Below, piece by piece: positions 23,634 to 35,128 of a stretch of DNA of 64,000 nt. The notes beneath the pieces are model-generated. The model ran no database searches. It had not been told where the DNA came from and saw only the letters and a list, made by a program, of their open reading frames with translations. Every line of letters begins with the position of its first letter. The first letter of the stretch is position 1. Source of the DNA: Bedellia somnulentella (Eukaryota > Arthropoda > Insecta > Lepidoptera > Bedelliidae); the NCBI GenBank assembly GCA_963576735.1, contig OY755174.1:1674001-1738000 (forward strand), given 5' to 3'. The position numbers and the translations under genes are program-made.

Positions 23634-23833
23634 GCTGTGTAGCGCCGGCTTACAATAGCGCTACCCCATTTCTATCGATGGGTGTACGTAAGAGACGACT
23701 AACGGTATTGGGGCTTTTAAGGGATTTTTGGGCGATGCGATTGGAGACCCATCACCAACAACCTTTATTTTACCATCTTTTCCCCACTCAACTTTCTAAA
23801 AGTGGCTGAGGAATTTCTAATTCCTTAGCTCTC
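23634..23833 (+). mobile_element. S1, 3'-truncated
   Basis: GCGCTGTGTAGCGCCGGC to TTCCTTAGCTCTCC; loss of the 3' tail is unusual for this family and points to later deletion. Confidence 0.75.
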
Positions 23834-24397
23834 CGTTCCCTTCTTAGTTTCCGTTCGGCATTAAAAAGATTACACATGATTTCAGTGCTCTTACAAGTTT
23901 AACTATACAGGTCTAAAAATCGATCTTAGCCTTATTTTCTTAACTTCTATTTATGGTGCCATTTAGTCTCATTATGCAACCAACCATATCAGAATAAAGC
24001 CCAGATGCAAGAATTTGCATTCATTTGTGGTTTGCCAAGCTCCGTGAGCTAAGCAAGTGTTAGTAGATTCAATAAGTTACAGTTTACCGTGTCTGGGGTC
24101 TATTTAATGGAGATTTTTATCGGGAACAAGGGAATGCATTTCCTCGTTATCCGTGGTAAAGCGCGATGCTAGTTTTACAAAGATAATGGAGGGAAAACTT
24201 TTTACTCTTAGGAAAATATGCAGTTTTTGTGTCTGTGTTGATTTTTTGCTACGAGATAAGGTGTCTTTGAAATTCCTTTGCACTGGTTATTTAGTTTTGT
24301 CTAGTTTGTGGCTGCAATCATGTGACTTAAGACGTTTACTAGCATATACAATTGTGTATGATATTTTTTCTATTTAACTTTAAAGAATATGTTTTTG

Positions 24398-24556
24398 CAA
24401 CTAGTTCAGTGGAAACGCTATCGCTTCGCAAGGCGGAGAGTTCTGATTCTGAGTATGGACTACACCAATGTGTCTTATCATAAGTCATACTATTAATTCA
24501 TAAAGATTGTCCATGGTGCCGGAAACACATGGCAGAGTTGTACATATGCAATTTTT
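24398..24556 (+). mobile_element. S2-related SINE, very old
   Basis: CTAGTTCAGTGGAAACGC, then GGACTACACCAATGTGTC and CACATGGCAGAGTTGTAC correspond to S2 landmarks but are heavily diverged. Confidence 0.45.
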
Positions 24557-24886
24557 GGCATAAACAAAGTCTAAAAATACCTATGTCATTGTTTATTTCT
24601 TGACTAATGTACTGCGGTGTCGCTTACTCAGGATTTGTTTCATTTCGCGCGTTTATTTTTATCCCCGTTTACAACCAACAAATCTGTCACAGTCATAAAA
24701 TGCGCAAAACGTGAAACACAGATTCTGTTGTTAGTTGTATAGCCATATTCTTCTGTTATATTTTTCGTTGTAATATCTGTCTTGAGCCAACTAATTAGAA
24801 CAGAGTTTTATGCACATCATGCATCTAATTCTACACCTTGCTATACATACATTTCAAAATCAAAAACTATCAGTTATAATTATAAC

Positions 24887-25162
24887 ATACATACATACAT
24901 ATACTCACGGCTATAAATCCCTAAAAGGGGTAGCCAGAGCTGAGAAATTAGAAATTCCTCAGCCACTTTTGGAAGTTGAGTGGGGAAAAGACGGTAGAAT
25001 AAAGGTTGTTGGTGATGGGTCTCCAACCGCATCGCCCAAAAATCCATTAAAAAGCCCCAAGTCCGTTAGTCGCCTCTTACGTAGACCCACCGGAAGAAAT
25101 TGGGTAGTGCTATTCTAAGCCGACACTACACAGCTTTCTAAGCCGACACTACACAGCTTAGT
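24887..25162 (-). mobile_element. S1 with target duplication and repeated 5' end
   Basis: Direct repeats 24869-24886 and 25163-25180 (TATCAGTTATAAT..., one-base indel) bound the insertion. The element's 5' terminal 22-25 bases (CTAAGCCGACACTACACAGC) occur twice in tandem at 25115-25159. Confidence 0.8.
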
Positions 25163-25360
25163 TATCAGTTATAATATAACTCCCAAATAAATTAATCATA
25201 ATATCCTCTTTTATGTTAGTAAACTATTTTATACATCCTAAGCTATGATTGACCTCCGTAAAAGTATCAAGTAGAGGAATTTTTATTTTGGAATTATTTT
25301 GTAGACTTTATATAATCTATAAATTATTTCTTAATAGAGAATGTATGAAAACATTGACGA

Positions 25361-25418
25361 ATGTAGATCGATGGTCTCTACGTACCCTAATGGGAACTAA
25401 TGTCGTGAGTATATTAAT
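25361..25418 (+). mobile_element. LINE-K 3' end, short
   Basis: GATCGATGGTCTCTACGTACC followed by GTCGTGAGTATATTA; only about 55 bases of the 3' end remain. Confidence 0.45.
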
Positions 25419-25520
25419 GTAAGTACATTTTTATTTTAAAAAAGAGAATTGAGCTTTTATTTGAAATTCGGCTGTTCAGAAGGATTTTTATGTGTATTTA
25501 CCCATCTTTTTTTATTGCAG

Positions 25521-25589
25521 GTAATATTTTTGTTTAATGGCAACGCTGAGCAACGTTCAGCGAGTCCCGAAAAACATCAACGGGAATAC
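25521..25589 (+). other. candidate small coding exon (unassigned gene)
   Basis: Strong acceptor (CTTTTTTTATTGCAG) and donor (TAC-GTAAGA) bound 69 bases that are open in one phase-0 frame, VIFLFNGNAEQRSASPEKHQ.. . No homologue recognised, and no flanking exon could be assigned. Chance remains likely. Confidence 0.2.
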
Positions 25590-25669
25590 GTAAGACGTTT
25601 GCCTACACCTTTTATAACATCCGTTCTGTAGAAGGATATATACGAGATACAAGGCCTACGTATACACAC

Positions 25670-25908
25670 ATACATACATATACTCACGGCTATAAATCCC
25701 TTAACGGGGTAGCCAGAGCTTTGAAATTCCTCAGCTACTTTTGGAAGTTGATTGGGGAAAAGATGGTAATAATAAATGTTTTTGGTGACGGGTCTCCAAC
25801 CACATTGCCCAAAAATCACTTAAGAAGCCCCTATACCCTTAGTCGCCTCTTACGATCACCCACGGGTAGAAATGGGGTAGAGTTATTCTAAGCCGACACT
25901 ACGCGGCA
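25670..25908 (-). mobile_element. S1, full length, partly duplicated
   Basis: CATACATACATATACTCACG to CCGACACTACGCGGC. Its 5' portion from 25811 is copied again at 26053-26150 by the tandem duplication. Confidence 0.8.
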
Positions 25909-26288
25909 ATCATGTTGGTCATAGAAAATACCACTTTATTAAATTATTAAACATAATCAGGGTTTATATGAGATCTCAAAGTCCTTATTTTGTTTTACAA
26001 GGAAGAGTTAAACATAGAGATTAGCTGTATTTCATCTTATATTTAACTTTTCAAAAATCACTTAAGAAGCCCCTATACCCTTAGTCGCCTCTTACGATCA
26101 CCCACGGGTAGAAATGGGGTAGTGTTATTTTAAGCCGACACTACGCGGCAATCATGTAGGCCATAGAAAATACCACTTTATTAGATTATTAAACAAAATC
26201 AGGGTTTATATGAGATTATTTGGTTTCACAACTAAGAGTTAAACATAGAGATTAGCCTCCCTGTATTTCATCTTATATTTAACTTTTT
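25811..26288 (+). repeat. 242-bp tandem duplication
   Basis: Unit 1 (25811-26052) and unit 2 (26053-about 26288) both start AAAAATCACTTAAGAAGCCCC and include part of an S1 copy plus about 140 bp of adjacent non-S1 DNA. The units differ by scattered substitutions and one deletion of about 10 bp, so the event is not brand new. Confidence 0.85.
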
Positions 26289-26367
26289 TCAGCTGAATCA
26301 GGATAAATAATATAATTGTGCTACAACTTTTTAAATCACAACTGGAGCAATATAAGCGACACATGCC

Positions 26368-26432
26368 TATCATACACATATATACTCTCGCCGATATTGG
26401 GGTTGGCAGAGACTATCGCTCGCCACTTTGCC
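26368..26432 (-). mobile_element. LINE-K 3' end, short
   Basis: Plus strand CATATATACTCTCGCC, then GGCAGAGACTATCGCTCGCC; heavily truncated. Confidence 0.45.
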
Positions 26433-27137
26433 TTATTAAAAAATATAGAAATGTATATATTGATTGCATAATCTTTAACTTAAAATACTGAGACTCCTTG
26501 ATAATATGTCGAGATGGGGTAGTGTTTCAGGGCAATGTATAAAACCCATAAATTAAAAAACAAATTAAAAAAAACTCTCAAATCTGAACTCTATGTGAAG
26601 ATCTTCAATCTCGCTATTTACCAAAACATACTCGCGGCAAGTAAATAAAACTTGTTAGTTTCGCGACATTTTTCGGTACTTGATCGACACACGATGTCAG
26701 ATAAGCTGAGTTATGGCCCATTTTGTATTTACCCGACAAGGGTTCGCAGTGTAGGGAAATTCGATTACTTGCATGTTGTATCCCAATAGCGTAGTTTGGA
26801 ACTTGTTAAAAGTTGATCCAGTTTGTCTTGGACGAGTTCTTACTGCGGTTTCTCTCGGCCTGAAAATAATGCACTGTTTCAGAGTCGATAATTGAAGGGA
26901 AATGTAAGATTAGTTTGTTGAATAACAGCAAACTAAACGTTAACATATATTGTTTCTGAATATTTAGTAACTATGGTTTATAAAGTAACATTTCAATTGA
27001 AACAGGCTCATAGATAATATCGTCTAATGATTAAATCTGTCGCATATTATTGTGCAAAAGATTATCTAGTCTATTTGAAAATGGTTCATATTATATTTTA
27101 AATTAACATAAAGTAAAAAGTAAAAGTAAGTAAGTTT

Positions 27138-27260
27138 TTGGCTATGCGGCTGTATACCCATCATTAAATATCCTTATTTATTGCTTATCTTCCAGGAGAG
27201 TCTGAGGAAGTTGCAGTTTTAAAGCAAGCTTACTTTTTTTTGGATTGACAGCCGCAAGTT
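27138..27260 (+). mobile_element. S1 remnant
   Basis: TTTTTGGCTATGCGGCTG, TACCCATCATTAAATATCC and GACAGCCGCAAGT; heavily diverged. Confidence 0.35.
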
Positions 27261-27305
27261 GTATTGTGTGTATTAACGCATTTTTGCGGATTGTACTAAA
27301 AAGCA

Positions 27306-27491
27306 TACATACATACATATACTCACGGCTATATTTCCCTAGAAGGGGTAGCCAGAGCTAAGGAATTATAAATTCCTCAGCTACTTTTGGAAGTTGAGTG
27401 GGGAAAAGATGGTAAAAACAAAGGTTTTTCGCATCGCCCAAAAATCCAATATAGAAAGGGGTAGCGACATTCTAAGCCGGCAGTACACGGC
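27306..27491 (-). mobile_element. S1 with internal deletion
   Basis: CATACATACATATACTCACG to GCCGGCAGTACACGGC; the segment around AAGTCGCCTCTTACG is lost. Confidence 0.75.
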
Positions 27492-27850
27492 AAAAGCGTT
27501 CAATTTTACCCCCCCCCTCCATAAGGAATGAAGAAAGAGAGTGTGAAAGGAATAAAACATTTTGTCGTGCTACCAACATAATAACAAATCTACATTTAAG
27601 ATATTACAAGTGTGATCTAATTTTTTACTAATATAATATTTGAAATAATATAATCAACTGAAATTGATTTAAAAATTTTCACAACCTGAGTAACCTCTAA
27701 TTGACGGCTGACTCTGCGTTGTCGCTGTGAGATTGTAATGCCTTACAGCACTGGTTTTAGTTTTACAAGACAAACTGAAGTTTAAAAAATACAGATAGTT
27801 TTGTTTAATAATAAAGCTTACAATTATGTAATTACAATTATGTAATATAA

Positions 27851-28212
27851 CGACATGACAGTCCAGTGGGTAGAACACCCGCCCGAAAACAGAAGGGGGT
27901 GAGTTCCAATCCTGGGTCGGGCCTACACCAATTTGTCTTTTCTAAAGTCATATGTGTGGTTAATTTATCATGTTTGTTAACGGTGAGGGAAAACATCGTG
28001 AGGAAACCCACATGGCTGAGTTGTACTTAGTCATGTGACAGTGTATTCGTACAAAACGGCGATAGGCCTGCCCCCTATCACGTGAGTACACTGTCCATGC
28101 AAAACGTGGGTACTCTGAACACCAGGTGACAAAGTCACGTGATGTTCAGAAGTATTAGTACCTCTGCCAACCCCTTCGGAGATGTTCGGCGTGAACGTTT
28201 ATGCTTATGCTT
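27851..28212 (+). mobile_element. S2 SINE, full length
   Basis: Runs from CGACATGACAGTCCAGTGGG to GGCGTGAACGTTTATG. The tRNA-like head differs from the 33.2 kb copy (GAACACCCGCCCGAAAAC), so more than one source is represented. Confidence 0.8.
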
Positions 28213-29376
28213 ATTATTATGCTAACAGTTCTGTCATTTAAAACTTTACAATACAAACTTTACACAATTACAATTCATGTGGCCTTTTATAATTTCGCCA
28301 TTGCTTTAAAGATTCCATGGTACGGCCTAGCTCGCCGTCTTGTAGACCTAGAGCGGAGTGTTTACGTATTATTTGGCGAGGGTACATCGTGTTTGTTTGA
28401 AATTTAATCAGACTAGTTTGAGTTAGGCCTTAGGAACTTAGTCATTTAATCGTGTTCAAATATTTGTATGGTTTAACATCTTTATTTTGTGTTAGTGTGT
28501 CTTTTGAAGAGTATGCTTGCAAAGTATGTACTAATAGGTCATTTATTTTGGGGTAACCAGGGTCAATATATTAAAAATGTTGACAGTTTTGAAAGATCTA
28601 TTTTATAACATATTTTTAGATATATTTTGATGATTTCTATTCTTAAAGCGTAAAAAATTAAGATAATGATTTGATTCACCCTAAATCCCAGAACGCTTAG
28701 TCTAAGTACTATTCTAAACCCTCGGAAGAGCTCATAAAATCTCTGGAAATTTTTTTTCTCATCAACATTGCTTAGTATAATCAGAATAATCACTCACATC
28801 CATGAGGATACGCTCCCGATTTTGTCAAACGAGACAAAAAGATTACATAATTGACATAGCCCGAGAACAAATTCGAACCTAAACAATTCGTACAGAAACC
28901 CATGCACTTATCATCTTAAGCCGTTACAATATTCTACATAACGAAACGAATTAACATTCCATTGACCAATATGTCCTCCCATTTATGCAGAAAACAATAA
29001 ACAACAGGGATTACGTTTACATTTCCCACAGACATTTTCCTTATTGCAATTTTCTTTGTGGCTTTAGAGATATAAAGTATAGCGTTGCAGTGGCGTGGAA
29101 CAAAAGCCTGAAATATGTTTACTTACTTAGAAGTGAGTGAAGCTCGTTTTTTATTTCTGTTTTGTTGCTTAGTTCATGAAGACTGATTATGAATAAACCA
29201 CACTTAGGAAGATTGCATCATGAGAGATGGTTATTTTAGTATAAATTTGTTTAACGACCTAACCCTTTGCTGTTTTCTTATCATACATACACTTTACTTA
29301 TGGTATTACAATTTTTGAGTAGTCGTTCCTTTTATTTGTAATACCCATTGACAGATCAGAACAACACCGTACAGTC

Positions 29377-29590
29377 ATACATACATACATACATATACTC
29401 ACGGCTATAATTCCCTTGAAGGGGTAGCCAGAGCTAGGGAATGAGACATTCCTCAGCCACCTTTAGAAGTTGCGTGGGGAAAAGATGGTGAAATAAAGGT
29501 TGTTGGTGATGGGTCTCCAACCGCATCGCCCAAAAATCCCTTAAAAGCCCCAATACCAGTGCCTCTTACGTACACCCACCGGAAGAAATC
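29377..29590 (-). mobile_element. S1, 5'-truncated
   Basis: Long CATA tail; stops at CACCCACCGGAAGAAATC. Confidence 0.75.
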
Positions 29591-30537
29591 ATAATACATA
29601 ATTATCATAACCACAGTTATAATTTGTTTTTTACTGTTTTTGTAAATCTTTTCATGGTTTAAAACAATCTAATTCGAAGTTAACAATAAAATTTGATACA
29701 GATTTATTTTATAAGAATTGATTCTCTTCCATCGTTAATAATATAAATATATCTACTGTTCATTCCAAGGAGCCACAGTTAAGAGTTTCGCAGAAAAATA
29801 TTATCATTTTTCGTCGGCCATGCTCTAGGAACCACAAAGACGCGGTATATTAATGTAGCTTTTCCCAGTAATCTTATCATTATCGTATAAGCCGTTCCCT
29901 GAGACATTAATACTTGCTTTGTACTTGCTTTATCCCACTTTTGTCAAATTTAATAAAGACTCCATTTTTAACAATTCCAGAAATGGTTTCTATCGCTAAA
30001 CAATGTTAAAGATAAAAATCATTTATTACAAAATAAAAAGAATAGTTCTCTGTTTTTTGAACGTCATAAATAACTTAAATAAATTAACTATCTTACTATT
30101 TGCTTAATGTAAGCATTTGAGTACAATACTGTAAATTTCAGCTAATGGGAAAATGTATTGTTTTATAACTTATATATTTTTCACCCAACTAAAGTATAAT
30201 TGTTTCACTTAATGGGAAGCTATTACAAAAATAATCATTTTGTTTAAAATTTAATGTCCTGCAATAATCCATGATTGATTAAAAAGCCTATCAATGTGAA
30301 TTCGGTAATTAAAATATTTAACAATAATCCGCTTAATATCATCGTATCATTAATTATTGTGTACACATTGTGTAATGTGTTGAAACCATTTTCATTCGAA
30401 CAATAAACACTCTGTTAGTAACAAAATATTAATTTGTGTAACGAATAATAAATCTATACATACAACGGGTTATTTCTACACTGCTTAAACTTTTTTTTTT
30501 GCGAAAACCACATAGTTTTTTTTACATACGAGTACTA

Positions 30538-30805
30538 CATACATACGTACATCTACATTTACTATATATTTATATACTCACGGCTATAAATCCCTAGAAG
30601 GGTAGCCAGAGCTAAGGAATTAGAAATTTCTCAGCCACGTTTGGAAATGTGAGTGGGGAAAAGATGGTAAAATAAAGGTTGTCGGTGATAGGTCTCTAAC
30701 CGCATCGCCCAAAAATCCCTAAAAGCCCCAATACCGTTTGTCGCCTCTTACGTACACCCACCGGAAGAAATGGGGTAGTGCTATTCTAAGCCGACACTAC
30801 ACAGC
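30538..30805 (-). mobile_element. S1, full length, irregular tail
   Basis: The tail is CATACATACGTACATCTACA with an insertion before TATACTCACGGC; ends CGACACTACACAGC. Confidence 0.75.
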
Positions 30806-31298
30806 AAACAAACTATTAGCACATACGAGTACTAATAGTTTTTTTTGTCAAATACAAATTGTTTTCTTGAGAACATCAATATTATAATTGCATTATTGTA
30901 TGAGAATGCAATGGCTCATATCACGCTACCGTAAGCAAGTTGAGCTCAGCTGTTAATTAAACATTCTTAATAACTTAACATACTGAAATCATCGGAATGG
31001 GAATGACTTTCTATTCACCTATACCTTCGTGTTTACTGAAGGTAGTGAACTATAAATTAATTAATAGAGCTCAGTAAGCAATATAATTATAGTACTAGGT
31101 TTAGACACGCTTATAGTGAATGGCCTTGAGCAAATATTATTGTCATGATGGAACCTATATCTGATTCTGAATACCACATGAAAACATGATCAGACTTGCT
31201 TACAACTTAATATTGTGCTGTATGTTAAAATTATGGATATCTTAGTTCCTTCACTCATTCTAAAGTAAATACAAAACATAAAAACTTTAGTGTAACGC

Positions 31299-31521
31299 TG
31301 TGTTGAGTAGGATTAGAATAGCACTAACCCTGATTTTCCCCGTGGGTATCTTACAAGGAAGACCAAGGGTATTGGGGGCTCTTTAGTGATTGGTAGGCGA
31401 TTTGGCTGGAGACTTACTATACATACTTAATTTAACAATCGTTTCCCCACTCAACTTCCACAAGTGGCTGAGTCATTTCTGGTTCTGAAGCTGTTCTTCG
31501 CCTGGGGTTTATAGCCGTGAT
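31299..31521 (+). mobile_element. S1, old
   Basis: GCTGTGTTGAGTAGGATTAG to GGTTTATAGCCGTGATC; the TATG tail is lost. Confidence 0.6.
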
Positions 31522-32339
31522 CATTAGCTAGACAAAATATAACTTGTAATCATCATCAAAATTAAAGATACCATAAAAACTCGATTATGTGATGACGATA
31601 ATGAATCATTTTAAGTCTAAATCTTTGATAGTTAAAAAGCAGTAGAAGGGATATAAAGTAGGTTTAAATGCTTTGAAATAACTTAAGAAAGTGTTTTCTA
31701 ACTTAACTAACTAAGAACTTCTACAGGTAAAGTCTATAAACTGGGTACACCGAACACACAGGTATCCGAATTGAAGAATTCTTCCACGTTTCTTCTGTAC
31801 GTTTTAATAGCTGTGACTGTGATAATGATATTTAGTGACGGTTGAAAAATAACATAAACTTATCTGCAAAAAGAGTAGCCAGAGATTTAGAGTCAAAAAC
31901 TAATCTTCACTTTGGAATTAGAATAATAAAAGATTTTCATAACAAAATAGAATTATGTGTTTTCAGCTTATAAAATTTCTTTATCTAAAACTATTACTGT
32001 AACTTTATTCAAATACTGGAAATCATCCCTTACATCGAAGCTAAGTTTTAATATGTTTTATCTTCTCTGACAGAACTCTTAAGAACTCTTTTGACACACT
32101 TAGTCCGTACATACGAGTATGTATAAACGAGAAAGAATATGGTGTCTATGAAAACGTAATTTAGCTACTCTTACCTTACGAAGAACTCAAAGATGATACC
32201 TAAAAGGATAGTTGAATAATAATAATAAGTTAAATAATTTACTGCTAACGAATAGAAGCATATTATAAAATGTATTAATATGTAGTAGCTTAATACTTTC
32301 AAGTATGACAATTTGTTTTGACTGTGACAATGACTGCAA

Positions 32340-32440
32340 CCTACGGCTGTAAATCCCTAAGAAGAGTAGCCAGGATTAGAAATTCATTAGCTACTTTTGA
32401 AAGTTGAGTTATAAAGATAGTAAAATAAGGGTTTTTGGCT
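32340..32440 (-). mobile_element. S1 fragment, old
   Basis: CTACGGCTGTAAATCCC to AGGGTTTTTGGC. Confidence 0.5.
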
Positions 32441-32845
32441 TTTTAGTGGAATAAGGGTCACTGAAGAAATCCTAGATAGAATACATTTCTTAACTTCTTC
32501 ATTTATTGATAGTCGCTCTACTAATATTTAGTAACGTAACAGAAAACGGTTTGCAATCAGTCTTGTACCCAAATTGATATAAGTTTGTGTTGTTTGGTTA
32601 CTGTGCCGTTGACGAAACAAGGAAAGTTTACGGACAAACAGAATTGTAGGTTACTCATTTGCGAAGTTCGTGTGGTTTGTGAGACACAGGGGTTTCGGTT
32701 GATGCATTTACTGTGTTATACTGCTGCATTGAGATATTAGCATATCTTGTGTTGACACACTTTGAGCCATCACAATAGGTTTATTGTGATTTCTATTTGA
32801 TAACCATGGCATATAGTTCATTTCGTGCAGAGTGTGGTATGAAAT

Positions 32846-32955
32846 ATGCATACATACACATACTCACGCCATCAGTTCCCATTAGGGTAGGCACAGACTA
32901 TCGATCGCCACTTTATAAGATCCTGGCAAACCTCTCTGGCTTCATTTACATCCAT
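32846..32955 (-). mobile_element. LINE-K 3' end
   Basis: Plus strand CATACACATACTCACGCC, GACTATCGATCGCCACTTT and GGCAAACCTCTCTGGCTTC. The CATA tail is intact. An open frame across it is antisense. Confidence 0.55.
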
Positions 32956-33221
32956 CAATATTTTCATTTGTATAGGTTAGATTGAGGAAATAGAGTTAGA
33001 AAAAATAAAACGATTCGGATGGTTATATCAGTGCATAACAAGACAAGACGGCTAGACGAACGAACTCTTGTTTCATGGTTGGACAGCGATATAAATTCAA
33101 CACTTTTATTATTTTTACTCTCTATTCGATTAAAATGAGTACTCTGTGGTCTCTACAATAAAATCTTATATAAATGCGATGTTCATTAACATATTTATTA
33201 TGTTTATTCTAATGTACTATA

Positions 33222-33595
33222 AGCAACCGTGATAGCCCAGTGGGTAGAACACTCGGTTATCGTGCAAACGACTAGTGTTCAAATCCTGGGTCGGGCCTAC
33301 ACAAATTTGTCTTTTCTAAAGACATATGTGTGGTTAATTTATCATGGTTGAGGGAACGGTGAGGGAAAACATCGTGAGGAAACCCACATGGCTGAGTTGT
33401 ACTTAGTCATGTGACAGTGTATTCGTAAAAAACGGCGATAGGCCTGCCCCCTATCACGTGAGTACACTGTCCATGCAAAACGTGGGTACTCTGAACACCA
33501 GGTGACAAAGTCACGTGATGTTCAGAAGTATTAGTACCTCTGCCAACCCCTTCGGGGATATTCGGCGTGAACGTTTATGTATGTTATGTTATGTT
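33222..33595 (+). mobile_element. S2 tRNA-derived SINE, full length
   Basis: Flanked by the direct repeat ATGTACTATA (33212-33221 and 33596-33605). Head: A box TAGCCCAGTGGG and B box GTTCAAATCC. The body includes AACATCGTGAGGAAACCCAC and GTCACGTGATGTTCAGAAG. The 3' end is GGCGTGAACGTTTATG followed by TTATG repeats. No frame. This is the reference copy for the family. Confidence 0.85.
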
Positions 33596-33831
33596 ATGTA
33601 CTATACAAAAAAAGCTATAACTAACGGTTGCAAAGAAATCGATAATTATTATATTCTAATGTACATAATACAAGTACTCTAATGTACATACAGTGTCAAT
33701 AATAAAAAAAAATCTCAGGATAAATTAAATGTATAAAGCGTTCACTTAAATACTAAAAAGTTACCACATAAATCTAGAAGATCATAACTTACACTATAGC
33801 GACGACATTAAAATGATTTTGCTAGAATATT

Positions 33832-35128
33832 CTACGAGGGCTGCTATTTATGTATCCGGAACTGGCCACTTACAGAACAATAATTTAAAAAGTAATTACA
33901 TCATTTAAAAATAGAACTCTTTAGCTTTAGAATACATTTATTTTTATGTGACTGTCAATTGTTTTCACATCGTAGCGTCATTTTGAAAATTGCGTGTCTT
34001 CACCACCATGGATTTAACTCGTGAACATTTTCGTGCCATGATTTTTTACGATTTTCGGCGTGGTCTAACTCAAAAACAGTGCATCGATCAGCTTACTTCG
34101 ACTTTTGGGGATGAAGCACCCTCAAAGACCACTGTGTATCACTGGTTTAGCGAGTTTAATCGTGGACGATCTAAGCTTACTGATGAAATTAAAGAAGGTC
34201 GCCCTAAAACGGTCGTTGTACCTCAAAACATCGATGCTGTCCGAGAACTAATAACTCAAGATCGTCATGTTACATATCGTGAGATAGAGGCATCTCTGGG
34301 CATTAGTATGACGAGCATACATAAGATACTTCATGAACATTTAGCTGTAAAAAAAATTTGCTCCCGTTGGATTCCGCACAACTTGAGTATTGATCAAAAA
34401 CAGGCTCGTGTCGATTGGTGCAAAGAAATGTTAAAAAAATACAACCGTGGTGCGTCAAAAGCTGTTTATAATATCTACACAGGTGACGAATCTTGGATCT
34501 ACGCTTACGACCCCGAAACTAAGCAGCAGTCCACGGTGTGGGTGTTCCAAGATGAGCCGAACCCAACAAAAGTTATTCGTGCAAAAAGCACATTGAAGCA
34601 AATGGTCGCTTGTTTTTTTGGTATAAATGGCCATGTAGCTACAGTGCCTTTAGAGAATCGTAAAACTGTTAATTCGGAGTGGTATACGACCATTTGTTTG
34701 CCGGAAGTCTTTGAACAAATAAGAAAGACTAACCGACAACGTAGAATCATTCTGCATCACGACAATGCTAGCTGTCACAGGTCGGCCGTCACAACTCAGT
34801 TTTTAGAAGCTCAAAAGATCGAATTGACAGGTCATCCGCCGTACAGCCCTGATTTGGCACCCAATGATTTTTATTTATTTCCAAATGTGAAGAAAAAATT
34901 ACGTGGTCAACGTTTTTCGAGCCGCGAAGAGGCAGTCGATGCGTTCAAAATGCACGTTTTGGAGATACCTCAGTCTGAGTGGAAAAAGTGCTATGAAAAT
35001 TGGTTTCAACGCATGCAAAAGTGTATAGATCTGAGCGGCGAATATTTTGAGAAGCAATAAAACCATATTAATTGATATATGTTTGTTTCTTTTTTTTATT
35101 CCGGATACATAAATAGCAGCCCTCGTAG
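33832..35128 (+). mobile_element. complete mariner transposon
   Basis: Element of 1297 bp bounded by perfect 30-bp terminal inverted repeats (33832-33861 and 35099-35128) that begin CTACGAGGGCTGC. TA follows the right end as expected of a TA duplication; the left flank reads TA-TT before the repeat, so that side has changed or the excision/insertion was imprecise. The only gene is an unbroken transposase. The intact frame and identical ends suggest recent insertion. Confidence 0.95.
34008..35060 (+). CDS. mariner transposase (DD34D)
   Basis: Single-exon gene of 350 aa that cuts and pastes its own element by binding the inverted repeats. The ATG at 34008 (CACCACCATGG context) is preferred; upstream in-frame sequence only offers a TTG. 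The N-terminal half contains two helix-turn-helix regions (about residues 1-55 and 85-115), and WIPHNL matches the mariner WVPHEL linker. The catalytic triad is Asp160 (TGDESW), Asp252 (HHDNA) and Asp287 (SPDLAPND), with exactly 34 residues between the last two. No frameshift or stop is present and the length is typical of the family. AATAAA overlaps the stop codon. Activity is inferred from completeness only. Confidence 0.95.
   Translation: MDLTREHFRAMIFYDFRRGLTQKQCIDQLTSTFGDEAPSKTTVYHWFSEFNRGRSKLTDEIKEGRPKTVVVPQNIDAVRELITQDRHVTYREIEASLGISMTSIHKILHEHLAVKKICSRWIPHNLSIDQKQARVDWCKEMLKKYNRGASKAVYNIYTGDESWIYAYDPETKQQSTVWVFQDEPNPTKVIRAKSTLKQMVACFFGINGHVATVPLENRKTVNSEWYTTICLPEVFEQIRKTNRQRRIILHHDNASCHRSAVTTQFLEAQKIELTGHPPYSPDLAPNDFYLFPNVKKKLRGQRFSSREEAVDAFKMHVLEIPQSEWKKCYENWFQRMQKCIDLSGEYFEKQ

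Larger units (their letters stand above)
26289..29376. other. intergenic
   Basis: SINE copies as listed; a C run at 27511-27517; otherwise AT-rich anonymous DNA. Confidence 0.4.
29591..32845. other. intergenic, very AT-rich
   Basis: Three S1 copies; no coding signal seen. Confidence 0.45.

Noticed and set aside
24810..25118. 102-codon frame reading through GVARAEKLEIPQPL
   Set aside because: Again the translation of S1 on its antisense strand; the same peptide recurs at other S1 copies.
33990..34007. Upstream start for the mariner transposase
   Set aside because: It begins with TTG. The ATG at 34008 has a good start context and gives the usual family length.
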